DNA of 64,000 bases, taken from contig NZ_MOLV01000016.1 in NCBI RefSeq assembly GCF_001870785.1, positions 1-64,000 on the forward strand. Reading direction: 5' to 3'. The translations under genes were made by a program, and so were the position numbers. This document shows, in pieces, positions 40,670 to 48,905 of this stretch; the first letter of the stretch is position 1; each line of letters opens with the position of its first letter. The notes below the pieces were generated by a model that saw nothing but the letters and a program-made list of their open reading frames with translations, was not told the DNA's origin and did no database searches. Source of the stretch: Exiguobacterium sp. KRL4 (lineage in GTDB: Bacteria; Bacillota; Bacilli; Exiguobacteriales; Exiguobacteriaceae).

Positions 40670-41395
40670 TTAGTTACCTGTGACATCGACAAACGGATCC
40701 GATTTGGGCGTCGTTTCCTGTAAGGGTGTCTGCTTATCCGGAATCAATTGTTTTAGATCCGGGCGGTAATAACTTTCAATCTCGACCGTAAAGGACATCA
40801 TCTCATCTTCCAGGACAATCGTTTGGCTACCTGGACCGGGTTCATCCGGTCCCGTCAGCTGAATCTGTCGTAAAATCGTGATCCGGTCCGTCCGTTCGAT
40901 CTGCTTGAGGAAGGCCATCAGTTCCAGATACGAGGGAGCTTCGACCGTCAAGGATGCTGGCAACGCCGTGGCACTTGTCGTCGCGACCGGTTCTGTCGTC
41001 TGCGCGGCTTCCGTCTCGGACTCTGTCGCCATCACTCCATCGACGACTGGTGTCGATTGAACGGGAGAAGCTGGTGTCTCGGCTCCCGCCGTTCCAAACG
41101 TGATTGCCTGGACTTTGACACCGGCAATCTGACTCGCTGCATTGATCGCATCGATGACATCATCGTTTGCCGGTAAGACAGGCACTTGTTTTTGTAAGAA
41201 ACTTGATTCCGCAACGTCAACTTTCTGCTCGTTCGCTTTAGCGGCTTCAAGTGCCATCTGTTCCCGTTCGAGTGTGGCTTCCGTTTGGTTCAGTTCTTGA
41301 TACGTCGTATAGGTCGTATATCCAAAATAAGCAAGTCCCCCGGCGATCAATAGAACCGTCAAGGCCAGAAGAATGAAACTACTGTATCGTTTCAA
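40670..41395 (-). CDS. pilO: Type IV pilus inner-membrane protein PilO
   Basis: 241 residues. One N-terminal helix (FILLALTVLLIAGGLAYFGY, about 7-26) is followed by a coiled coil (about 30-62) and a ferredoxin-like external domain (about 70-215). A Thr/Ala/Glu-rich stretch at about 105-145 interrupts it. The size and bitopic topology fit PilO, which pairs with PilN to align the pilus machine. Its ATG overlaps the stop of the PilM-PilN gene. Sequence identity in this family is low, so the call leans on architecture and context. Confidence 0.75.
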   Translation of the reverse strand: MKRYSSFILLALTVLLIAGGLAYFGYTTYTTYQELNQTEATLEREQMALEAAKANEQKVDVAESSFLQKQVPVLPANDDVIDAINAASQIAGVKVQAITFGTAGAETPASPVQSTPVVDGVMATESETEAAQTTEPVATTSATALPASLTVEAPSYLELMAFLKQIERTDRITILRQIQLTGPDEPGPGSQTIVLEDEMMSFTVEIESYYRPDLKQLIPDKQTPLQETTPKSDPFVDVTGN

Positions 41396-43134
41396 TTTCC
41401 TTCCACCTCCTCTACTTCAGTCGATACGACTTCACCCGGTTCCGCCTCCGTTGCCGGATCAACTTCTTCCGTCGGATTCGCTTCCGGATCCGTCGTCGAA
41501 TCGGTTGTCCCGTCTTCTTTCGGAGCGTCCGGATCGGCTTGATTCGTTTCCCCTTTGATGACTTCTGCCGGGACGACCGTCAAACCGAATTGCCCGATAT
41601 ACCGCGGCTCTTCCGTCTCGGTTTCATCCGATGGGGTGATGGTCGTCGTCGGCACTTCTTCCCCTGTCGTCGGATCAACCGTCGTCGACGTCACGACTTC
41701 TGCTTCTTCGTTCATCGTTTTTGTCGTGACGCTCGTCAACGTAATCCCGGTAAAAGCGGTATCGGTCAACAATTGGCGATAAAACCCATTTAATTCATCC
41801 AGTGTTTCAAACTGGGCATTCATCGTCACAAGGTGATCGGCGCCATACGCAAACTGTAAGATATAACCGCGTTCCGGTAAGTAACGCGTAATCCGTTCGA
41901 GCGTCGGAACAGCAGGACGAGGTGTCGCCTCAAGTCCTTCGACCGTTTCTTTCAACTGTGCGACTTCTTGTTTAGCGGATTGTGCGGATTCTGATTGAAG
42001 CGTCCGGACGATTTGAATCTGGTTGTTTGCCGTCTCGATCCGGTCCGCAAATTGATCTGTCTGCCAGTACAAATATCCACCAATCATCCCACCAAAGACT
42101 AACAGAATCAGGGAAGCGACTAACGGGAACTTTGGAGCGACATCACTGTCCGGTAACAAATTGATCCGGTCTTTATGGATCGTCGCTAAACCAACAAGCG
42201 GTAAGTAGGCTTTTGGAATCGGTTGACTGACGACATCCAGCGTCTCCGGGACTTGTTCGAGACGAACATCAAAGTTCGCTTCAAATCGGCGGACCAGTTC
42301 TTCTTGAAACGGGAAGTCTCCCGTCAACATGACCCGGCTGATTTCCCGACCGTCGCGGGCTAATGAAAAACGGTAAAAATCAAGGACTCGTGAAAATTCC
42401 AGTAACATCTCTTCTAAAATGAATTCGACGTTTGCATCATCCGATTTATACCGGTAATGCAGTCGATCATCGATGACATCGACGTCCCAGGCATTTGCGA
42501 CAAAGGTATCGACGGAACGAATCAATCGTGGGACTTTGTCCTCGATGATGATCAACTGGTGATTTGTCGCGTTGACGTTCCAGATCAACAGATTGCTGTC
42601 GGCTTCGACTTCGTACAAGGAATCGAGACCAAAAAACGTCGCGAGCGGCTGCGGTTCTGCTGCCACTAAACGAAGATGTTTTTGTTTGAACAACTCCATG
42701 TATTGCTTTAACGCTTCGTTCGGTGCGGCGTACAACATGATTTCCCGCTTTCCGTCTTCTTCGAGTAACGTGTAATCAAAGTACGGTTCTTCAAACGGCA
42801 GGACGATACTGTGTCCGAGTTCCATGAACAAATAACCGCGGATCTGATTTGTCTCGACCGTCTCCGGAATTTCGAGTTTACGGGCGAGAACAAGCGAACC
42901 GTCCAGTGCTAAGACCGCTTGCGAACCACGTGGGACTTTTAATTTCGCGAGCAGACTTTCAAAAATCAAATCAAACGAAGCTTCCGGTTGAAGCCAGCCT
43001 CCTTGGAGTGTACCGGGTGGAAGTGAGACAACGGCACGGCGTTTGATGACACCTTTTTTGACGACCGCTCCGAAAATCCCGACATCCGTGAAATTGAAGT
43101 AGATATATGTACCTCTGCGCCTAGCTTGCGCCAT
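41392..43134 (-). CDS. PilM-PilN fusion, type IV pilus assembly
   Basis: A 580-residue protein joining two usually separate pilus components. Residues 1-320 form an actin-like PilM domain. The RINLLP motif at 323-328 is the PilM-binding N-terminus of PilN. A membrane helix follows (about 337-357), then a coiled coil (360-400) and the PilN outer domain (to about 500). The tail (500-580) is rich in Thr, Glu, Asp and Pro. The frame is open throughout, so this is a true fusion. Fusing the cytoplasmic ring protein to its membrane partner would fix their 1:1 ratio. It lies between the prepilin peptidase and pilO. Confidence 0.82.
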   Translation of the reverse strand: MAQARRRGTYIYFNFTDVGIFGAVVKKGVIKRRAVVSLPPGTLQGGWLQPEASFDLIFESLLAKLKVPRGSQAVLALDGSLVLARKLEIPETVETNQIRGYLFMELGHSIVLPFEEPYFDYTLLEEDGKREIMLYAAPNEALKQYMELFKQKHLRLVAAEPQPLATFFGLDSLYEVEADSNLLIWNVNATNHQLIIIEDKVPRLIRSVDTFVANAWDVDVIDDRLHYRYKSDDANVEFILEEMLLEFSRVLDFYRFSLARDGREISRVMLTGDFPFQEELVRRFEANFDVRLEQVPETLDVVSQPIPKAYLPLVGLATIHKDRINLLPDSDVAPKFPLVASLILLVFGGMIGGYLYWQTDQFADRIETANNQIQIVRTLQSESAQSAKQEVAQLKETVEGLEATPRPAVPTLERITRYLPERGYILQFAYGADHLVTMNAQFETLDELNGFYRQLLTDTAFTGITLTSVTTKTMNEEAEVVTSTTVDPTTGEEVPTTTITPSDETETEEPRYIGQFGLTVVPAEVIKGETNQADPDAPKEDGTTDSTTDPEANPTEEVDPATEAEPGEVVSTEVEEVEGN

Positions 43135-43152
43135 ATGTAGATTCTTCCTTTC

Positions 43153-43911
43153 CTAGAGGAACAGATCGAGATAAAGCTTCACCCAATCGTCCGCAAAGTA
43201 ATATGTCAGTAACGTGCCGATCGCAATCGACGGGACAAACGGAATCGGTTGTTTCCGTTCGACTCGTTTTAAGCCAAGCAACGTCAGTCCGATGATCGAT
43301 CCGACAAAAGCAGAGACGAACAACGCGATAACGACGTAGAGTGGACCTAAAAAAATCCCGAGGATCCCAAACAGCTTGACGTCGCCTGCCCCCATTCCTT
43401 GACGTGAGGCAAGAAAGATCACGAACAATAGAACAAATCCGACGAATCCGCCAATAATTGGATTATACCAGTTCTCAAGGGGAGAAAGGTAGCGAACAAT
43501 CAGACTAATCGGTAAAAAGAATAATAAGATTTTATTTGGAATCAGCATGTAAGAAAGATCGGACATGACAAGGATACTGAGCAGACTCGTCAGCACGATT
43601 GACAAGACAAACTGCATCGACCAGCCGAACTGATAAAAAGCATAGGCGTACAGGATTCCGCCGAATAATTCGAGCGCCGGATATTTGATGGAGATTGGCA
43701 ACTGACACGTCCGGCACTTCCCGCCCAGCACGACATAACCGACGACAGGTGTCAGCTCAAGCGGTCCGAGGACGTGACCACAGTTCGGACAATGGGACCG
43801 CGGACGGACGACCGACTCCCCGACCGGGACCCGTAGTCCGACGACGTTCGTAAATGATGTCACGAGCATCCCGATCAGGAAAAAATACACTGTAAACACA
43901 ATTGTCATCAT
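43153..43911 (-). CDS. Type IV prepilin peptidase (PilD/ComC)
   Basis: Membrane aspartyl protease that cleaves prepilin leaders and methylates the new N-terminus. 252 residues. A cytoplasmic four-cysteine zinc site has Cys41, Cys44, Cys66 and Cys69 (CPNC...CRTC), marking the bifunctional type. The catalytic aspartates are Asp118 in MSDLSYMLIPN and Asp177 in GMGAGDVKLFG. Eight hydrophobic segments. It is the positional counterpart of B. subtilis comC, next to folC and maf, and probably also serves any com pseudopilus encoded elsewhere. Confidence 0.93.
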   Translation of the reverse strand: MMTIVFTVYFFLIGMLVTSFTNVVGLRVPVGESVVRPRSHCPNCGHVLGPLELTPVVGYVVLGGKCRTCQLPISIKYPALELFGGILYAYAFYQFGWSMQFVLSIVLTSLLSILVMSDLSYMLIPNKILLFFLPISLIVRYLSPLENWYNPIIGGFVGFVLLFVIFLASRQGMGAGDVKLFGILGIFLGPLYVVIALFVSAFVGSIIGLTLLGLKRVERKQPIPFVPSIAIGTLLTYYFADDWVKLYLDLFL

Positions 43912-43937
43912 CTGTTTCCCTCCTTAAAAAAGTTCAG

Positions 43938-43960
43938 AAAAAAACCCCCGAGATGGGGGT
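43938..43960 (-). terminator. Terminator after the major pilin gene
   Basis: ACCCCC/GGGGGT stem, 5-base loop and seven T on the minus strand. It separates the pilin from the prepilin peptidase and pilMN-pilO and would allow much higher pilin than machinery levels. Confidence 0.85.
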
Positions 43961-43968
43961 AATCATAA

Positions 43969-44493
43969 TTAGTTTACTTCAATGGTTGAACGTTTTAATG
44001 CACTAGAAGCTACTCCATCAAAATAAGTGTTGCTTGCTTTATCACTTAACAAAGTGACTGTGTATGTGTATTTTCCTTGAGATTCTTTAACAACTACATA
44101 CGATGATTTATAAGATTTGTCTGAGTTCAGAGAATCTTTCATTTCATCAATGTATTTCGCAAGTGAGTCTTCACGTGGCGCTGCAGTTCCAGTCGTTACA
44201 GCAGCTTTTTCTTTAATGTCATTACCATTATCTTTAATACCTAGTTTAATTGTTTCACCCGGTTGAATTGGATTCGAAGAAGTATACAGTTTCGCTGCTG
44301 CTACTAACTGTTTCGCATCGGATACAACCGCATCCTTACGTGAGTTTTCGATCAATCCACCGATTGCGACGACAGCGATTGCTGCGATGATTCCTAAGAT
44401 AACGACAACAACGAGTAACTCGATCAAAGTCAAGCCGCGCTCGTCACGCATTTGTTTGGCATCTAACCAGATCTCTTTTAGGCGTTCTAACAT
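43969..44493 (-). CDS. Major type IV pilin (prepilin)
   Basis: 174 residues with a type III-signal leader of 20 residues ending in Gly (QMRDERG), then LTLIELLVVVVILGIIAAIAVV, with Glu at mature position 5. The leader is unusually long. The globular part (about 70-174) is rich in Lys, Ser, Asp and Thr and has no Cys pair. Base composition drops sharply: 44041-44100 has 18 G+C of 60, against 35 of 60 at 44701-44760 in pilC. It has a separate promoter and its own terminator. This fits an abundant, diversifying or recently exchanged surface subunit. Confidence 0.9.
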   Translation of the reverse strand: MLERLKEIWLDAKQMRDERGLTLIELLVVVVILGIIAAIAVVAIGGLIENSRKDAVVSDAKQLVAAAKLYTSSNPIQPGETIKLGIKDNGNDIKEKAAVTTGTAAPREDSLAKYIDEMKDSLNSDKSYKSSYVVVKESQGKYTYTVTLLSDKASNTYFDGVASSALKRSTIEVN

Positions 44494-44562
44494 GTTTATT
44501 ATTCCTCCCTAGTACTTTTTTACTGTTTCTGGCGTATAGGTCATACTGTCCAGACGAATACT

Positions 44563-44609
44563 ATTATAGTAGCACCATATTTTTTGTAGAAAATGTATTT
44601 TTTCTACAA
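44563..44609 (-). promoter_or_regulatory. Pilin promoter region with a perfect inverted repeat
   Basis: A perfect TATAAT (44563-44568, minus strand) lies about 70 bp before the pilin gene. Upstream and covering the -35 position is a perfect 10-bp inverted repeat, TTGTAGAAAA and TTTTCTACAA around 6 bp (44584-44609). There is no good -35 hexamer, so this looks like a regulated promoter or the repeat is a binding site. Confidence 0.5.
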
Positions 44610-44621
44610 CAGGTAAATGTT

Positions 44622-44635
44622 TTGACAGTTGTCAA
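44622..44635. repeat. 14-bp palindrome at the pilC stop
   Basis: TTGACAGTTGTCAA is TTGACA, GT, TGTCAA: a perfect palindrome spanning the pilC stop codon, 12 bp from the inverted repeat at 44584-44609. It could be a second operator half or chance. Confidence 0.4.
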
Positions 44636-45849
44636 CTGGCTTGGATGTCGGAGTAGATTTTAAACATCGGTACGACGACGGCGATGACGATGACACCAAC
44701 GATGACGGCGAGGACAACGATCAGTAACGGCTCGATGATCGACTTCAGGCGGTCGGTCGTCGTTTCCACTTCCGTCTCATAAAAGTCAGCGACTTCCGTC
44801 AGCATCGAGTCGAGCCGTCCCGACTCCTCCCCGATTGCAATCATCTGGGTCACGAGTGGTGGAAAATATTTGTTTTTCGACAACGGTTCGTGCATCGGAA
44901 TCCCCCGTGACATTGCTTCGTTCGCTGCGGCGATTCCTTTACGGATGACCCGGTTCGTGACAATCCGTTCCGTGATGTCAAGGGACGCGAGAATCGGAAC
45001 TGAGGCATTCAGTAAAACGGCCAACCCACGGGTCATTAAGGCAATCTGTGACTTTTGAATCAATGGACCAAATACCGGAATCATCAGTAAGAAACGGTCA
45101 AAGATGACCCGTTGCCGTTCGTTCTTCAAATTAAAGTACAACAGTCCAAGCAGACCAAAGGCAATCAGTAACAACACCCACCAGTAAGCGACAAAAAAGT
45201 CGGATACGGCGACGACGATTTTGGTGATTAACGGGAGTTCACTTCCGAGTTGGTCAAAAATCGAGGCAAACGTCGGAACGACGTTGAGCATCAAGAAGAC
45301 GACGACACCAATCGCGACGACCGAAACGACAGCCGGGTAAATCAAGGCCGAGATGACCTTTCGTTTGATTTCGTATTGCTTCTGGAGTTGGGTGACGATA
45401 TTATCGAGTGCTTCTTCCAAGTTACCGCTTGCCTCTCCTGCCATCGCCATACTAACGAAAAACGTATCAAAGACGCGTGGATGTTTTTCGATTGCTTGCG
45501 AAAACTGGACGCCACTGCGTAAGTCATCTTCGACTTCGACAAGTGCCCGTTCAAGTGGTTTCGAGTCTGTCTGTTTCCGCAAGATCTCCGTTGCTTTAAC
45601 GATTGAGACGCCGGAACGGACGAGTGTTGCGAACTGCCGCGCATACATGACTAGATGTTCGATTTTCGGTTTTGCCGTTAAAAACGTAATCTCCGTATTT
45701 AATCCTTTTGATTCTTGTTTCTCGAGTAACGTCACGGCAATCTGATCCGTTCGCAACCGCTCCGCCGCTTCTCGTTTCGTCAAGGCCGTAATCTTGCCTT
45801 TTTTTCGTTTGCCGGTCATCGTTCGACCTTCGTATTTGAAGACTGTCAT
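44632..45849 (-). CDS. pilC: Type IV pilus platform protein PilC
   Basis: Inner-membrane core protein of the GspF/PilC family, 405 residues. Two repeated cytoplasmic GspF domains (about 70-190 and 270-395) carry the LVMYARQFATLVRSGVSI and GLAVLLNASVPILASLDI signatures. Three membrane helices lie at about 168-190, 220-240 and 375-397. It transmits the ATPase motion to the growing pilus base. It starts 4 bp after pilT. Confidence 0.93.
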   Translation of the reverse strand: MTVFKYEGRTMTGKRKKGKITALTKREAAERLRTDQIAVTLLEKQESKGLNTEITFLTAKPKIEHLVMYARQFATLVRSGVSIVKATEILRKQTDSKPLERALVEVEDDLRSGVQFSQAIEKHPRVFDTFFVSMAMAGEASGNLEEALDNIVTQLQKQYEIKRKVISALIYPAVVSVVAIGVVVFLMLNVVPTFASIFDQLGSELPLITKIVVAVSDFFVAYWWVLLLIAFGLLGLLYFNLKNERQRVIFDRFLLMIPVFGPLIQKSQIALMTRGLAVLLNASVPILASLDITERIVTNRVIRKGIAAANEAMSRGIPMHEPLSKNKYFPPLVTQMIAIGEESGRLDSMLTEVADFYETEVETTTDRLKSIIEPLLIVVLAVIVGVIVIAVVVPMFKIYSDIQAS

Positions 45850-45853
45850 TAAT

Positions 45854-46897
45854 TCACCCCGATATGTAAGGTGTCGCGGCAGATGCTGGGATCAAGCCAC
45901 GACTTACTAAGTCTTGTAATGCCATCTGCATCGTCTGCATTCCGTACTGTTTTCCCGTTTGTAAGACGGATTGAAGCTGATACTCTTTCCCGGTCCGAAT
46001 CAAGTTCGAGACAGCAGGTGTTTCGACCATGATTTCAAGCGCCGCCACCCGCCCCGTTCCATCGGTCCGCGGCATCAAACGTTGCGAGACCACGCCTGCT
46101 AAAACGTTGGCTAACTGGGCACGGATTTGATCTTGTTGCTCCGACGGAAAGACATCGATGATGCGGCTGACAGTCGATGCTGCCGTCGACGTATGGACGG
46201 TCGCAAACACTAAGTGACCGGTCTCGGCCGCCGTGACTGCGGTCGAAATCGTCTCGAGGTCCCGCATCTCACCGAGTAAAATAACATCCGGATCTTGCCG
46301 GAGCGCCGAGCGTAAACCGGTCGCAAAACGTGGGGCATCGATCCCGATTTCCCGTTGGTCAATCAGACTCTTCTGGTGACTATGTAAATACTCAATTGGA
46401 TCTTCGAGCGTAATGATCCGTTTATACATCGTCTGATTGATCTCATTGATCATCGCGGCAAGCGTCGTCGATTTCCCGGAGCCCGTCGGACCGGTCACGA
46501 GAATCAAGCCATGTGGTTTCGTCAGAAAACGTTTGAGGACCGGTGGTAACGCTAATTGTTCAAGCGTCGGGACTTCGGTCGGAATCGTCCGAAACGCCAT
46601 CGACAAGGCGCCGCGCTGATAAAAACAATTAACACGATACCGCGCCACTCCCGTCACCCCAAATGAAAAATCAATGTCCCGATCCTGTTTTAACTGCAGA
46701 AACATTTCCTCGGTAATAAGGGAGCGAACGAATCCTTCAATGATGATCGGCTTCATCTTGTCTGTTCCGAATGGTGTCAGCGTTCCGTTAATCCGAAAGA
46801 CCGGCGGTGACCCCGCCGTCAGGTGGACATCGGATGCTTCTTTTTCTTTCGACGATCGTAAGATGTCTTCAATTTGGGCGCGTTCCATCGTACTCAT
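45854..46897 (-). CDS. pilT: Pilus retraction ATPase PilT
   Basis: Hexameric ATPase that disassembles the pilus and powers twitching or DNA uptake. 347 residues. Walker A GPTGSGKS at 136-143, the Asp box DPIEYLH, Walker B VILLGEMRD, His box ATVHTSTAAST, and the PilT C-terminal AVSNLIRTGKEYQL motif. That motif and the absence of the N-terminal domain and zinc cysteines separate it from PilB. Its ATG overlaps the pilB stop by 4 bp. A retraction ATPase is not found in the B. subtilis com system. Confidence 0.94.
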   Translation of the reverse strand: MSTMERAQIEDILRSSKEKEASDVHLTAGSPPVFRINGTLTPFGTDKMKPIIIEGFVRSLITEEMFLQLKQDRDIDFSFGVTGVARYRVNCFYQRGALSMAFRTIPTEVPTLEQLALPPVLKRFLTKPHGLILVTGPTGSGKSTTLAAMINEINQTMYKRIITLEDPIEYLHSHQKSLIDQREIGIDAPRFATGLRSALRQDPDVILLGEMRDLETISTAVTAAETGHLVFATVHTSTAASTVSRIIDVFPSEQQDQIRAQLANVLAGVVSQRLMPRTDGTGRVAALEIMVETPAVSNLIRTGKEYQLQSVLQTGKQYGMQTMQMALQDLVSRGLIPASAATPYISG

Positions 46898-48558
46898 TCG
46901 GAAATCACCGTCCGCAGAATCTCTTCCGTCGTCGTGATGCCTTGTGCGACTTTAGATAAACCGTCAGCCAACAATAACCGTTGTCCTTGTGATTTTACAT
47001 ACATCGTGATTTCACTCTCCGTTGATTGATTCATGATCATTCGCCGTAAGCTTTCATCGACCATGACGACTTCCTGAATCGCCAGACGTCCCCGGTAACC
47101 CGTCATATTACAAGACGAGCAACCTCGCCCGCGCATGACGGTTGTCGCTGAAATCCCTTCTTGGGCAAATAATTCTTCTTCCCGTTTCGATAACGGTTGG
47201 ACTTCGCCACAATCGCGGCAAACACGCCGGACAAGACGTTGGGCAATCAGTCCCGTGACGGATGCGGCGACAAGGAACGGCTCTACCCCCATGTCGATCA
47301 ATCGAGTGATCGAACTGACGGCTGAGTTCGTGTGTAACGTCGACAGGACGAGGTGACCGGTGAGTGAGGCCCGGATCGAAATCTCCGCTGTCTCGATGTC
47401 GCGAATCTCTCCGACCATGACGACGTTTGGATCCTGCCGTAAGATCGAACGGAGTCCACTTGCGAATGTCAGACCGATTTTGGAATTGACCTGCACCTGA
47501 TTGATGCCATCGACTTGATACTCGACTGGATCTTCGACGGTGATAATGTTCCGTGTTTCGTCATTTAGCTCATTTAAGGCCGCATACAACGTCGACGACT
47601 TTCCGGACCCGGTTGGTCCCGTAATCAAAATGATGCCGTTTGGTCGTTTGAGCATCTCACGAAATTGGTGTTCGTTTCGTTCGCTGAATCCGATTTTTGC
47701 AATCGAGATGTTGGAGTTCGAACTATCAAGAATCCGAATGACGACTTTTTCGCCATAGACGGTTGGTAACGTCGACACCCGGAAGTCGTACGCGACGCCG
47801 TTATAGAGAAACTTAATCCGTCCATCCTGCGGTAAACGGGATTCCGTAATATCAAGTTCACTCATGACTTTGATCCGTGTCGTCAAAATATTTTGGATCT
47901 GTTTCGGATAGTTATTTTCCGTCCGTAATTCGCCGTCAATCCGAATCCGGATCGATAGGGATGTTTCTTGCGGATCCATATGGATATCCGATGCCCGTTG
48001 TGAAATACCATTCTCTAGCATTTGATTGACCAAACGGATGATCGGAGCATCTTCACGGGTCACCGTATCGCGTGATGTATCCGAAATCATCATCTCATCC
48101 GACTCGAGCAATTCCCGTAACGAAGAATCAATGTCGTAATATTTTAAGATCGTCCGGCGAATTTCGTCGCGTGTCGCAAGTCCTACTTCGATCATCAATC
48201 CTGTCTGAAGACGTAAATCATCAATCGCAATCAAGTCCATCGGGTCTGCCATCGCAATGAACAGGCGGTTCCCCTCGCGGTAAACCGGGACAAGCGTATG
48301 CCGTTGAGCGAGTTCTTTTGAAATCAGTTTCGTCACGGCGACATCGACCGGATAGTTATACAGTTGGATGACGGGAATCTTAAGTTGATGATGCAAGGCT
48401 TCAATCAATTGTTGTTCCGTTAAGTGACCGAGTCGCAGTAACGTATCGCCTAATTTTTCCGTCGTCCGCTTGACGGATAACGCTTCCTCGATCTGTGCTT
48501 CCGTCACGACACTTTCTTCTAACAGCATTTCACCTAACCGTTTTCGTTTCATTGCCAT
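46894..48558 (-). CDS. pilB: Pilus extension ATPase PilB
   Basis: GspE/PilB-type ATPase that drives pilus polymerisation, 554 residues. The N-terminal T2SSE_N-like domain is about 1-150 (GDTLLRLGHLTEQQL, then VPVYREGNRLFIAMADP). The motor has Walker A GPTGSGKS at 314-321, Asp box TVEDPVEYQ, Walker B VVMVGE at 379-384 and His box STLHTNSA. A four-cysteine zinc site (Cys447, 450, 480, 483) is intact. A second N-terminal module is absent. It heads pilB-pilT-pilC. Confidence 0.94.
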   Translation of the reverse strand: MAMKRKRLGEMLLEESVVTEAQIEEALSVKRTTEKLGDTLLRLGHLTEQQLIEALHHQLKIPVIQLYNYPVDVAVTKLISKELAQRHTLVPVYREGNRLFIAMADPMDLIAIDDLRLQTGLMIEVGLATRDEIRRTILKYYDIDSSLRELLESDEMMISDTSRDTVTREDAPIIRLVNQMLENGISQRASDIHMDPQETSLSIRIRIDGELRTENNYPKQIQNILTTRIKVMSELDITESRLPQDGRIKFLYNGVAYDFRVSTLPTVYGEKVVIRILDSSNSNISIAKIGFSERNEHQFREMLKRPNGIILITGPTGSGKSSTLYAALNELNDETRNIITVEDPVEYQVDGINQVQVNSKIGLTFASGLRSILRQDPNVVMVGEIRDIETAEISIRASLTGHLVLSTLHTNSAVSSITRLIDMGVEPFLVAASVTGLIAQRLVRRVCRDCGEVQPLSKREEELFAQEGISATTVMRGRGCSSCNMTGYRGRLAIQEVVMVDESLRRMIMNQSTESEITMYVKSQGQRLLLADGLSKVAQGITTTEEILRTVISE

Positions 48559-48566
48559 TTACGTCG

Positions 48567-48881
48567 TCATCCTTCCGCGTGCCATGTTTCTTCCTCGTCA
48601 AGTGGTGTCAACTGCTGTTTTTTTTCATCGACGGCACTCGTAATCGCTGTGACGATTAAAATCGTCATCACATATCCTGCGATGACAAACGGATTCGTCA
48701 TCCAGTCGAACTTTACTAATAAATAAAGCGCAACCACTAATAGCAACGCGGTTAATGACAGAATTACTTTCGTCAATGTCGTCGCGACAAACGGAATTTG
48801 AATCGCAAACATCAACCCACAAATGATTGTTGCGAGACCGATGATGATGCCCAGTTCAATCGCTAGATCCGTCCAATTCAT
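48567..48881 (-). CDS. Small membrane protein in the pilus operon, function unknown
   Basis: 104 residues with three hydrophobic helices (about 8-27, 36-57 and 64-83) and an acidic cytoplasmic-looking tail (DEKKQQLTPLDEEETW). No motif is recognised. It sits 8 bp upstream of pilB and 24 bp after the wall-binding-like protein, so it is almost certainly cotranscribed with the pilus genes. The ATG at 48881 is preferred because AGAGGG is 6 bases before it; the ATG two codons upstream touches that site. A role in pilus assembly is inferred only from position. Confidence 0.7.
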   Translation of the reverse strand: MNWTDLAIELGIIIGLATIICGLMFAIQIPFVATTLTKVILSLTALLLVVALYLLVKFDWMTNPFVIAGYVMTILIVTAITSAVDEKKQQLTPLDEEETWHAEG

Positions 48882-48905
48882 AGCCATCCCTCTTTTCTTC
48901 TAGTA

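Noticed and set aside
46894-48558. Type II secretion or com pseudopilus instead of type IV pilus
   Set aside because: PilT with its AVSNLIR motif, PilM/PilN/PilO components and a separate major pilin fit a type IV pilus better; no secretin or comG-type set is present.
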